Assembly (NCBI GenBank): GCA_021777755.1
Contig: JAJYDE010000046.1
Location: 1 to 32,831, forward strand
Source of the DNA: Deltaproteobacteria bacterium
GTDB taxonomy: Bacteria; Desulfobacterota; Syntrophobacteria; Syntrophobacterales; Syntrophobacteraceae
Length of the DNA stretch: 32,831 bases
Direction of reading: 5' to 3'
The position numbers and the translations under genes are program-made. The notes under the pieces are model-generated. The model saw only the letters and a program-made list of their open reading frames with translations, made no database searches and was not told the DNA's origin. Below are positions 10,174 through 18,402 of the stretch, in pieces (position 1 is the first letter of the stretch; each line of letters starts with the position of its first letter).

Positions 10174-12054
10174 ATGAACGAGCACAAGGAAGACCGACAG
10201 AGCATAGAGTTGCTACGCAAAATACTTCGCAACGGGCAGCGCATTTATATCGGCTCGGGCTGCGGAGAGCCCCAGCACCTGGTGCGTTGCTTGCTTACAG
10301 TGCTGCCCGAGTATCGCGATATCGAGATCGTTCAAAACCTCTCCCTGGGCCTTCTTCCGCAGGACTGGAAGCCTCTTGAGGGTCACGCCAGGCTCAAGAC
10401 CTTCTATGTGGGTCCAAAGACCCGGGAAGCGGTGAACGAAGGCATGGCGGACTATATCCCGGTTTACTATTCCACGGTGCCACGGCTTTTCAAGGAAGAC
10501 CCCCTGTGGAAGTTCGATATCGCGCTGGTGGAATTATCCCCGCCCGACGAACACGGTTTTTATTCGATGGGAATCTCGGTGGGTATGGACAAATGCGCCG
10601 TGGAGTGTGCGAACATTGTTTTTGCGCAGATAAATCGCGAGATGCCCAGAACTCTCGGGGACTCTTTCCTGCACACGTCCCGAATCCATTACAGAGTCGA
10701 ACACGACGAACCGCTCCACGAGATGATTTTTCGGGAGAGAAGCGCGGTTGCCGAACGCATCGCACGCTACATCTCTCCTTTAATCGAGGATGGATCGACC
10801 ATTCAGACGGGAGTGGGCAGGATCCCCAATTGGGTTTTGATCTACCTGGAGGGTAAAAAGGACCTTGGAATACACACGGTGGTCCTCACCGACGCCCATC
10901 TGCACCTGATCGATTCAGGGGCCGTGACGGGGCTTAAGAAAACCGTGAACCAGGGCAAGATCGTCGCCTCCTTCTGCATGGGGAGCAAACGCCTCTACGA
11001 TTTCGTCAACAACAACCCGGAAGTGGAAATCTACCCGACCGAATACGTCCACAGCCGCAACCTGATTCGGCAGCAGCACCGGATGGTGACGGTAAATTCG
11101 GCGCTGGAAATAGACCTTAGCGGGCAGATATGCGCCGAGTCGATGGGCCACAAGGTCTACAGCGGGATCGGCGGCTATGTCGATTTCATGCACGCGGCTT
11201 CGAGCGCAAAGGGGGGCAAGACGATTATCGTGTTGCCCTCGACGACTTCGGACGGGCGAAAATCTCGAATCGTGAGCCATCTTACCAACGGGGCCGGAGT
11301 AGTGTGTCCGCGCAGCACGGTGAGTTATGTGGCAACCGAATTCGGGGTGGCCTACCTGCACGGCAAGACCATTCGGGAACGGGCGCTGGCGCTCATAAAT
11401 ATTGCTCATCCACGTTTCAGGGAGCAGTTGATGGCGGAGGCCAAAAACATTCACTACGTCTATGAAGACCAGATCGTTCCGCCCATTTACGAACCCCTCT
11501 ATCCGGGTCAGTGGGAGACTCGCCAGGTTTTCCCGCCCAATGAAAATCTCCACATCCGTCCGGTAAAACCAACCGATGAGCGCAGACTGCAGGAGTTTTT
11601 CTACAATCTTCCTTTCGAAGACATCTATTTTCGTTTCCTTTCGGCCATGAAGGCCTTCCCGCACAGAAACATCCAGGCCATGTGCAACCTCGATTACGAG
11701 CACGAAATGTCGGTCATTGCCGTAACGGGGGAAATGGGGGCCGAGAAGATAGCGGGAATCGCCAGATACATTCTGGACCAGAAGACCAATCTGGCCGAAA
11801 TCGATGTCGCGGTGGGTTCCCAATGGCAGCACAAGGGTATCGGGAGTTTCCTGGTCCACTATATCTCCGAGATAGCAAAGACCAAGGGAATAAGCGGCCT
11901 GATGGCTTACGTGCTGGCGGCAAACAGGGCAATGCTCGCCTTGTTCCATTGTCTTGGCTACCTTGTGCACTCGAAGCTCGAAGACGGCATCTACGAGGTG
12001 TCGCTGCGCTTCGATGAACCGGCGCCGGCATGTCGGATATCGGAATACAAATGA
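10174..12054 (+). CDS. CoA-transferase / acetyl-CoA hydrolase-like domain fused to a GNAT acetyltransferase
   Basis: The protein is 626 residues from the Met with GGAG upstream (10174). Residues about 10-440 match the acetyl-CoA hydrolase/4-hydroxybutyrate CoA-transferase family, with the TGVGRIPNWV loop near 212 and IGGYVDFMHAA later. Residues about 457-620 are a GNAT domain with the acetyl-CoA loop QHKGIG. Where this CoA-transferase family usually has the catalytic Glu (H-S/T-E-M), the sequence reads HTVVLTD, placing Val236 at that position. The transferase half may therefore be inactive or use other chemistry. The fusion suggests acyl-CoA sensing or protein acylation, which is an inference. 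The next gene overlaps its stop. Confidence 0.85.
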   Translation: MNEHKEDRQSIELLRKILRNGQRIYIGSGCGEPQHLVRCLLTVLPEYRDIEIVQNLSLGLLPQDWKPLEGHARLKTFYVGPKTREAVNEGMADYIPVYYSTVPRLFKEDPLWKFDIALVELSPPDEHGFYSMGISVGMDKCAVECANIVFAQINREMPRTLGDSFLHTSRIHYRVEHDEPLHEMIFRERSAVAERIARYISPLIEDGSTIQTGVGRIPNWVLIYLEGKKDLGIHTVVLTDAHLHLIDSGAVTGLKKTVNQGKIVASFCMGSKRLYDFVNNNPEVEIYPTEYVHSRNLIRQQHRMVTVNSALEIDLSGQICAESMGHKVYSGIGGYVDFMHAASSAKGGKTIIVLPSTTSDGRKSRIVSHLTNGAGVVCPRSTVSYVATEFGVAYLHGKTIRERALALINIAHPRFREQLMAEAKNIHYVYEDQIVPPIYEPLYPGQWETRQVFPPNENLHIRPVKPTDERRLQEFFYNLPFEDIYFRFLSAMKAFPHRNIQAMCNLDYEHEMSVIAVTGEMGAEKIAGIARYILDQKTNLAEIDVAVGSQWQHKGIGSFLVHYISEIAKTKGISGLMAYVLAANRAMLALFHCLGYLVHSKLEDGIYEVSLRFDEPAPACRISEYK

Positions 12055-12665
12055 GCAGGTCCCGCCTTTCGCCGATAGATCCGGGCAGGCTGGCTTTCGA
12101 CATCGACGGGGTTGTGGCCGACACCATGTTGGTTTTTGTCCGGCTGGCCCACGAAAAATACGGGCTGTCGCGGCTGTCCAAGCAGGACATGCTTTGCTAC
12201 AATCTCCATGATTGCCTGGGTCTTGAAAAAGAGGTCGTCGACGACCTGATAGCTCTAACTCTTGATGACAAACACACCAGGGAGATACCGCCCGTTCCCG
12301 GTGCGCCGGAAGTGCTCGCCGAACTGGCCGAAGCGGTGCCGCTGCGGTTCATAACGGCTCGCACCGGGGCGGATGCGATCGCGGAGTGGATCTTTTCGAT
12401 TCTGCCCACCGTTTCGCGCAGCAAAATCACGGTGATCGCCTCGGGCGCGCCCGAATTGAAGCTCGGGATCCTCAATGAACTCGGGATTCGCTATTTTGTC
12501 GAAGACCGTCTGGAGACCTGCAGGGATTTGAAGGCGGCCGGAATCGAGCCGTTTCTTTTCGAGCAGCCGTGGAACCGCGATCAGCCCGCGCCCGGATGCA
12601 TCCGGATAAGCGACTGGATGGAGTTGAAAGAATGGTTGTTGCCCTTGGACGCCAAATTGGGGTAG
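12051..12665 (+). CDS. HAD-like phosphatase
   Basis: The protein is about 204 residues. Motif I is FDIDGVVADTM near the N-terminus, with the nucleophile Asp and the acid/base Asp two residues on. FITAR is motif II, and the Lys of KLGILNELG followed by FVEDR supplies motifs III and IV. The shape resembles 5'-nucleotidase (NT5C-like) HADs, so a nucleotide or small phosphate ester is the likely substrate, but none can be named. The ATG at 12051 overlaps the upstream stop as ATGA; an earlier in-frame Met at 12030 is possible. It ends one base before minC. Confidence 0.75.
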   Translation: MSRSRLSPIDPGRLAFDIDGVVADTMLVFVRLAHEKYGLSRLSKQDMLCYNLHDCLGLEKEVVDDLIALTLDDKHTREIPPVPGAPEVLAELAEAVPLRFITARTGADAIAEWIFSILPTVSRSKITVIASGAPELKLGILNELGIRYFVEDRLETCRDLKAAGIEPFLFEQPWNRDQPAPGCIRISDWMELKEWLLPLDAKLG

Positions 12666-12666
12666 A

Positions 12667-13332
12667 GTGAAAAAAATGTCATCCGCAATGGCGCCTATAC
12701 AGATTAAAGCCGACCGCGCCGGTTTTCTTTTGATTCCGGATCCCGAGGCCTCCTTTGAGGCCGTAATGGCGTTTCTGGAGGAACGGCTGGAGCAGTCGCA
12801 CGATTTTTTCCACAATACGGAAATGGTGTTGGACCTCAGGAAAAGTCCGATGGGAAGCGACGAGATTTCGGCGCTTTGTACGAGGCTGCACCAAAAATCC
12901 ATGGTCAGGATAGTGGAAGTGCGGCTTGGCGAGGAGGTGTCCTTTGCCGTGGCGGGGGCGCCCGAAAGAAAGCGCGTCGCCCCGGAAGCCGGTCGGCGGC
13001 ATGAAGAGAGCGCCCCGGTGATAGTTCGCAATACATGCCGGTCGGGGGTTCGGGTCGTTTCGGCCTCCGACTGTGTGGTTTTGGGTGATGTCAATCCGGG
13101 GGCTGAAATTATCGCCGGGGGCGATGTGATCGTTTACGGTACGCTAAGGGGGGTGGCTCACGCGGGCGTCGGCGGCGATCAGAGCGCAAGGATTTGGGCG
13201 CTCAGTTTCGAGCCCAATCAGATCCGGATCGCCGAGCTTGTGGCGGTGCCGCCACGGGGTTGCAAACCCGGGCGCGGCAGATTCGAAATAGCCGAGATTC
13301 GAAACGGCGTCATCCAGGTCGTCAGTCTATAA
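12667..13332 (+). CDS. minC: Septum-site determining protein MinC
   Basis: The 221-residue protein inhibits FtsZ assembly away from mid-cell together with MinD. The N-terminal domain (about 1-105) is weakly conserved. The C-terminal beta-helix (about 115-221) is clear: GVRVVSASDCVVLGDVNPGAEI, GGDVIVYGTLRGVAHAG and the end motif IAELVAVP. The first codon is GTG at 12667, with an in-frame ATG at 12676 as an alternative. It precedes minD and minE in the usual order. Confidence 0.95.
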   Translation: MKKMSSAMAPIQIKADRAGFLLIPDPEASFEAVMAFLEERLEQSHDFFHNTEMVLDLRKSPMGSDEISALCTRLHQKSMVRIVEVRLGEEVSFAVAGAPERKRVAPEAGRRHEESAPVIVRNTCRSGVRVVSASDCVVLGDVNPGAEIIAGGDVIVYGTLRGVAHAGVGGDQSARIWALSFEPNQIRIAELVAVPPRGCKPGRGRFEIAEIRNGVIQVVSL

Positions 13333-13409
13333 AGACATTTTATAGTGTGTGCTTTGGCGGGGGGAATGGATTTGGATGCAACTTATTTCTAAATTACAGG
13401 TGATGACAT

Positions 13410-14198
13410 ATGGCGGGTAGAACAATTGTGGTCACTTCCGGCAAGGGGGGGGTCGGCAAGACTACCACCGTGGCCAACCTGGGGACGACACTGGCCAAGA
13501 AGAAAAACAGCGTTGTACTGATAGACACCGACATAGGCCTGCGCAATCTCGATGTGGTCATGGGGCTGGAAAATCGTATCGTCTACAACCTTGTGGATAT
13601 CATCGAAGGCAAGTGTCGCAAAGAACAGGCGATGATTCGCGACAGGAAGCTTTCAAATCTTTGCATGATTCCCGCGGCCCAGACCAGGGAGAAAAATTCC
13701 ATAACCGAAGAGCAGATGAAGGAACTGTGCTCGAACCTGGCCGAGGAGTTCGATTACGTGATCATAGACTGTCCGGCGGGGATAGAGCAGGGGTTTAAGA
13801 ACGCGATCGCGGGGGCTGATACCGCCCTTGTGGTCACAACGCCCGAGGTTTCGGCCATCCGCGATGCGGACCGGGTTATCGGACTTCTGGAAGCGGCTTT
13901 GGTAAGAAATATCAACCTCATTATAAACAGGCTGAACGCCAGGATGGTGAAGAAGGGGGACATGATGTCCACCGAGGACATCATCGCACTGCTCTCGGTG
14001 CCGCTTCTCGGGGTGGTTCCGGAGAGCGAGGACGTGGTGGTATCGACCAACCGCGGGGTCCCGCTGGTTCACGACAGGAGCAGCAAGGCCGGCGCGGCTT
14101 TCAGAGGCATGGCCGGTCGGCTTGATGGTGAGAGCATTCCGTTGGACGGGGATGCGGGGGGACTTTTGGGACGCATGAAGCGGTTGATCTGGAACTGA
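13410..14198 (+). CDS. minD: Septum-site determining ATPase MinD
   Basis: The 262-residue ParA/MinD ATPase has the deviant Walker A GKGGVGKTT at residues 11-19, the switch motif IDTDIGLRNLD, and YVIIDCPAG as Walker B. The C-terminus GLLGRMKRLIWN is a short amphipathic helix like the membrane-targeting sequence of the family. It recruits MinC to the membrane and is released by MinE. AGGTGATG precedes the ATG. The 77-base gap after minC shows no strong hairpin. Confidence 0.97.
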   Translation: MAGRTIVVTSGKGGVGKTTTVANLGTTLAKKKNSVVLIDTDIGLRNLDVVMGLENRIVYNLVDIIEGKCRKEQAMIRDRKLSNLCMIPAAQTREKNSITEEQMKELCSNLAEEFDYVIIDCPAGIEQGFKNAIAGADTALVVTTPEVSAIRDADRVIGLLEAALVRNINLIINRLNARMVKKGDMMSTEDIIALLSVPLLGVVPESEDVVVSTNRGVPLVHDRSSKAGAAFRGMAGRLDGESIPLDGDAGGLLGRMKRLIWN

Positions 14199-14212
14199 AA
14201 GGAGGCGGGCCG

Positions 14213-14482
14213 ATGCTTGGGATTTTGCGGCGCATCTGGGGAGACGGGGCCAGCGGTCAGGTCGCGCGAAAAAGAATGCAGTTTGTCCTCATGCATGACC
14301 GGATCGACATCACCCCCGATGTGATGGAGGCGGTCAAAAATGATATTATCAAGGTGCTTTCCCGGTATATGGAAATAGAGGGCGGGTCTGTAAAGGTGGA
14401 TTTGGAGCAGGGCAAAGATTTTATGGCGCTTATTTCCAATGTTCAGGTAAAGCGGGTTTACAGAAACGCGGCATCGGGCTGA
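14213..14482 (+). CDS. minE: Cell division topological specificity factor MinE
   Basis: The 89-residue protein has an N-terminal segment MLGILRRIWG that can act as membrane anchor, then the anti-MinCD region (ARKRMQFVLMHDR), then the dimerising topological-specificity domain (IIKVLSRYMEIE to the end). AAAGGAGG lies 6 bases before the ATG. It completes minCDE, which by family knowledge generates pole-to-pole oscillation. Confidence 0.95.
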   Translation: MLGILRRIWGDGASGQVARKRMQFVLMHDRIDITPDVMEAVKNDIIKVLSRYMEIEGGSVKVDLEQGKDFMALISNVQVKRVYRNAASG

Positions 14483-14545
14483 GGGGGCCGGGTTCAGTGA
14501 GGCGAGCCCGGTTTTGAATCGGGCTCAGAGTTAAAGAAGGCCCCC
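14483..14545. terminator. Nested hairpins between convergent minE and the PC4-like gene
   Basis: An inner stem (GAGCCCG 14504-14510 with CGGGCTC 14520-14526) lies inside an outer pair (GGGGGCC 14483-14489 with GGCCCCC 14539-14545). No long T run follows on either strand, so a terminator role for the converging genes is likely but not certain. Confidence 0.5.
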
Positions 14546-14587
14546 GCCTTTCGTTCCAACCAATCATGTGTCAACCTCGGCGCGAGG

Positions 14588-14818
14588 CTATTGCTCGCCG
14601 AGAGCCTCCTTGAGCTTTTGTACCCCGGCTTCCAACTCCGGGAAAAGCTCCACGGAAAGTGTAAGTCCCTTCTTGGATGGGTGGAATTCCCCGTCATCGC
14701 CCTTGTAATAGATGCGAAGATCCACATACTCCTTACCTTTGAAAACAGTTATCGACGATCTGACTTCCTCCAGAGGATTTTTGGGGAAGGAATGAACGAT
14801 TTGAGGTTCTTTTGCCAT
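14588..14818 (-). CDS. Transcriptional coactivator p15/PC4-like protein
   Basis: The 76-residue protein has the PC4 core: EEVRSSITVFKGKEYVDLRIYYK, then GEFHPSKKGLTLSVELFPEL and a final helix. By family knowledge PC4-like proteins form dimers that bind single-stranded DNA; bacterial roles are poorly known. AAGGATC lies before the ATG. The strong terminator at 14860-14886 sits only 42 bases upstream of the start, so its own promoter must overlap that short stretch or transcription must read through from qmoC. Confidence 0.8.
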   Translation of the reverse strand: MAKEPQIVHSFPKNPLEEVRSSITVFKGKEYVDLRIYYKGDDGEFHPSKKGLTLSVELFPELEAGVQKLKEALGEQ

Positions 14819-14859
14819 TTTCAGATCCTTGGCTCAGGTGAAAAGAGAATCCTTTGATC

Positions 14860-14886
14860 AAAAAGCCCATCCGAAGATGGGCTTTT
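14860..14886. terminator. Bidirectional intrinsic terminator behind qmoC
   Basis: AAAAAGCCCAT (14860-14870) and ATGGGCTTTTT (14876-14886) form an 11-bp stem with a 5-base loop and T runs on both strands. It lies 29 bases past the qmoC stop and should end qmoABC transcription. Confidence 0.9.
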
Positions 14887-14914
14887 TGTATTCTAAGAAT
14901 GAGCCGCCGGGATA

Positions 14915-16138
14915 TCAAACGGCGGCTTCGACTTCCGGGGCAAGAACGGCGCCTTTTGCCGGCTCATATTCGGCGACGTACCTGGCCTTGACCTTCATCA
15001 GCATGAGGACGACGGGCCTGTAGGCAAGATGTGCCCACTTGGCGAAGGGGACTTCGAGGACCAGCATGGGTATGGCCACCATCATATGAAGGACATAGAT
15101 GGCATAGGTGAAAAAGGCCAGGTCGAAGATGTGTCCCAGGTTGATCAGGATACCGGTGATGGCGGTAGCCTGGAGCAGGATGAGAAACATCCAGTCCGTG
15201 CTGTGGGTGTTTTTGAACTGGGGCTGGGTTTTCTTCAACCTCGACCAGATCACATAGCTGGTTCCATACATCAGGGCGAAGAAGGAATAATAACCCAGGA
15301 GCCTGATGGGATTGAAGATGGAAATTTCGTTCACATGTCCCATCGAGGCCCAGCCGCGCTGAAATTTGAGGGCATTGATTCCCATGAAGGGCAGGCCGTT
15401 TACGAAAATAACGACCAGCAGAAACACCGTTGCATAGCCGGTCATGATCGCAAGATGGGCTATCCAGCGCTGCCTGTTGCCCTTGGTTTTGCAACCGTCG
15501 AACTGTTTTTGGGTTGCGAATTGAACGAGAAGATACTTGATTTCCTCATAATACATCTTGAGCGGTATTTTTTTGAAATAGTCGCCCAAGACAAGTTTTA
15601 CGCAACGAAACAGGTTTGTGAGGAGGAAAAAGGACAGAATTCCGGCCATAACGAGGTCGGCCTTCTCGATTCCCTCTGTGGACCACACGGAGCTAACATC
15701 GGCGTGTTTCCAGTCGATGAGCGCGTGGTTGGCTATTGCCCAGAAAATCATTCCGAGTCCGACCAGTAAGCCAAGGGCGGCCACGGCCATGGTCTCGAAC
15801 TTTTCCGAAGTATAGAACCTTTTGGAAAAACCGGTCCAGTCGTAGAGCGAGGTAAGATATCTGCGCAAGACCATCATCGTCTCGCCGGGGTCGGCTTCCC
15901 GCGGGCACCTGATGGAGCAGTCGCCGCAGTAGTAGCACAACCAGGGTTCGGGAGATTTCAAAATCTTTTCCTTCTGCCCCAGTTGAACGTACCTCACCAT
16001 TTTTCTTGGAAACGGGTTTTCGGGGGTCGACAGGTCGCATATCGCGGTGCAGTTGCCGCAGTTATAGCACTTGGCGGCATCCTTAAGTCCGTATTCTTCC
16101 AACTCTCTTATCAGATTTGGATCAACCCTGTTGCTCAT
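14915..16138 (-). CDS. qmoC: Quinone-interacting membrane-bound oxidoreductase subunit C
   Basis: The 407-residue protein fuses an HdrC-like part to an HdrE/cytochrome-b-like membrane part. Two [4Fe-4S] motifs are present: CYNCGNCTAIC with a later Pro-containing PFPRK, and CYYCGDCSIRCP. About six hydrophobic segments follow between residues 115 and 390, with His residues suited to haem b. It docks the complex to the membrane and exchanges electrons with menaquinone. It is the last of three genes, with the strong terminator after it. Confidence 0.95.
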   Translation of the reverse strand: MSNRVDPNLIRELEEYGLKDAAKCYNCGNCTAICDLSTPENPFPRKMVRYVQLGQKEKILKSPEPWLCYYCGDCSIRCPREADPGETMMVLRRYLTSLYDWTGFSKRFYTSEKFETMAVAALGLLVGLGMIFWAIANHALIDWKHADVSSVWSTEGIEKADLVMAGILSFFLLTNLFRCVKLVLGDYFKKIPLKMYYEEIKYLLVQFATQKQFDGCKTKGNRQRWIAHLAIMTGYATVFLLVVIFVNGLPFMGINALKFQRGWASMGHVNEISIFNPIRLLGYYSFFALMYGTSYVIWSRLKKTQPQFKNTHSTDWMFLILLQATAITGILINLGHIFDLAFFTYAIYVLHMMVAIPMLVLEVPFAKWAHLAYRPVVLMLMKVKARYVAEYEPAKGAVLAPEVEAAV

Positions 16139-16180
16139 CCGTTAACCTCCTGAGCTTTTCAAAACCGGCATGACTGAGCA

Positions 16181-18397
16181 CTAAAATCCCTTATACGGAT
16201 TGGCGCCGATCTCGACGAGTCTTTCGGCGAATTCGTCGAGCATCGCGGGCACCTTCTCGTAATCGGTAATGGATACATCTTCGAACCGGACGCGGTCGGA
16301 TTCGAGGGCGAGCCGGTCGAGAGTCTCTTTTACTTTGCTCAGCCGAATGTTTGCCAGTTCACTGCCTTTTATGAAGTGGCACTGATAGTTATCCCCGTGA
16401 CGGCAGCCAAGCAGCATGATACCGTCGATGCCCTTGGAGAGGGAATCGGCGATCCACACGAGATTGAGCGAACCAAGGCAGCGAAGGGGGATTATGCGAA
16501 CCCAGGCATTGTAGTTCATCCTGCGAAGCCCGGCCATGTCGAGTGTGGGGTAGGCGTCGTTTTCGCAGCAGAAAATCAGGATCCTCGGTTTTTCGTCGTA
16601 TTCATCGGGGACATTGATCGACTTGATCATGTCACCGATCATGGCGACCGAATAGTTTTTAAAGGAGATGATACGTTCCGGACAGGCGCCCATGCAGACA
16701 CCGCACCGGCGGCACCGGGTTGGCTGAGGCAGGGGATTGCCCTTTTCATCTTCGTTTATGGCGCCAAAGGGGCATTCTTCCGTACAGCGTTTGCACTGGG
16801 TGCAGCGTTGGAGGAAAAACTCGGGATAGCTCGTATCTCCGGCCCTGGGGTGAACGGCCATGCCCCCGGAGGTAAGCTCCACGCACTGAATGGCCTTCAT
16901 CACGGCGCCCGTTGCGTCTTCGATGGCATTGGAAACACCCATGGGGCGGCGAACGGGTCCGGCCGGATAGATACCGGTCCTGCGGCTTTCATAGGGAAAG
17001 CAGATGAAGTGGGAATCCGGAAAGCCGTATTTAAGTTCGGGAAGCTCGGGGCCCTGGCGATATTCGAGGTTCAAAATATCGGAGACGAAGATGGAGTCAA
17101 CCGAGGCGACCATTTCATTGGGTTTGGGGGGCTCATCGGTTTTCTTCGCCTTGTGGTCTTCTCCGAAGGCGGTGGCCGGAACCATACCGGTGGCAAGGAC
17201 CACCAGATCGACATTGTCGAGCAGGATATTGTCACCCAGGAGTTCGTCGAAGGCTTCGACGCAGACTTTGCCGCCTGCGGCCTGAATCTCGGGGGCCTGG
17301 GCCCTTACGAAAATAACACCTTCGCTTTGGGCTTTGCGGAAGAAATCCTCGCCCTGCCCCGGGGTCCTCATTTCCTGGTAGAAAACGAAGACATTCGCCT
17401 TGGGGTCCTGCTGTTTTACCTGAATGGCCTGTTTGAGGGCCGTAAAGCAGCAGATCGAAGAGCAATAGGGAAGATGTTGCGGGTCGCGCTGCCCGGCGCA
17501 CTGAATGAAGGCGGCCGTCTTTACCTGGCCACCGTCGGAGGGCCTGGTGATTTTGCCCGCCTTGGCGCGTTCTTCGAACTGAACGTTTGTGACAACGTTT
17601 GGAGAAGCGCCATAGCCAAATCTTTGGTCGAGCTTTTCGGGGTCGTAGGGTTTCCAGCCGGCGGCCAGCACAACCGCGCCGATCTTGTGATCGCTCGAAG
17701 AGCCGTTGGTTTTGATGGTGGCGTTAAAGACACAGGGGCCGCCCGAGAGCTTTTCGATTTTCGAGCCGGTGAAAACGGTGATCTTTTCGTTTGCTTTGAC
17801 CGAAGCGGCCAGCTTGTCGATATCGTTTTCCTGAACGTCCTTGAAAGGGAAGACGACGTTTTTGGCGACATTTTTTTGGAACCCGCCCAGATCATCGGCC
17901 TGCTCGACCAAAACGGCGTTGTAGCCGGCCTTGGATGCTTCGAGGGCCGCGGTCATGCCGGTAACCCCACCGCCTACGACGAGAATGTCCCGCGACATTT
18001 CCTGCTCGGGCTTGAAGGGCTCGGGGGGCTGCATTGCGGCCATGCGGGCGCCGCTCATGCGGAAATAATCCTCGGCCATCATCTGGGTGTCTTCGTCTTT
18101 GGCCGGATGGGTCCAGGCTACCTGCTCGCGCAGGTTTACCCGGTCGAGGATGGTGTTTTCGAAGTTGAAGACATCGTACATCACGCGCTGAGAACAGGCG
18201 CCTATGATAAGGCTGTTGGCACCTTCGGCGATGTCGTCGTTTATCATCCGCACGCCTTCGGGGGAACACAGACAGGCGTGGTTTTTACAGATGGCGGCCT
18301 TGCATTCGGATGTGGCCACCGAGCTGAGCTGATCGACGTCGAGGGCCTCCCCGATCCCGCAGCCCGTACAGATATATACAGCAATCTTCTTGTCCAT
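16181..18397 (-). CDS. qmoB: Quinone-interacting membrane-bound oxidoreductase subunit B
   Basis: The 738-residue protein opens with a CTGCG motif. An HdrA-like FAD domain follows (ILVVGGGVTGMTAALEASKAG near 138-158), then two ferredoxin-type clusters (CTQCKRCTEECP and CRRCGVCMGACP, around 535-580). The C-terminal MvhD-like domain (ILIFCCENDAYPTLD to CHFIKG) carries extra cysteines of the kind that binds a [2Fe-2S] cluster. The architecture matches QmoB of sulfate reducers. It acts in the cytoplasm as part of the complex passing electrons between menaquinone and APS reductase. It starts 5 bases past the qmoA stop. Confidence 0.95.
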   Translation of the reverse strand: MDKKIAVYICTGCGIGEALDVDQLSSVATSECKAAICKNHACLCSPEGVRMINDDIAEGANSLIIGACSQRVMYDVFNFENTILDRVNLREQVAWTHPAKDEDTQMMAEDYFRMSGARMAAMQPPEPFKPEQEMSRDILVVGGGVTGMTAALEASKAGYNAVLVEQADDLGGFQKNVAKNVVFPFKDVQENDIDKLAASVKANEKITVFTGSKIEKLSGGPCVFNATIKTNGSSSDHKIGAVVLAAGWKPYDPEKLDQRFGYGASPNVVTNVQFEERAKAGKITRPSDGGQVKTAAFIQCAGQRDPQHLPYCSSICCFTALKQAIQVKQQDPKANVFVFYQEMRTPGQGEDFFRKAQSEGVIFVRAQAPEIQAAGGKVCVEAFDELLGDNILLDNVDLVVLATGMVPATAFGEDHKAKKTDEPPKPNEMVASVDSIFVSDILNLEYRQGPELPELKYGFPDSHFICFPYESRRTGIYPAGPVRRPMGVSNAIEDATGAVMKAIQCVELTSGGMAVHPRAGDTSYPEFFLQRCTQCKRCTEECPFGAINEDEKGNPLPQPTRCRRCGVCMGACPERIISFKNYSVAMIGDMIKSINVPDEYDEKPRILIFCCENDAYPTLDMAGLRRMNYNAWVRIIPLRCLGSLNLVWIADSLSKGIDGIMLLGCRHGDNYQCHFIKGSELANIRLSKVKETLDRLALESDRVRFEDVSITDYEKVPAMLDEFAERLVEIGANPYKGF

Positions 18398-18402
18398 CGA
18401 CT

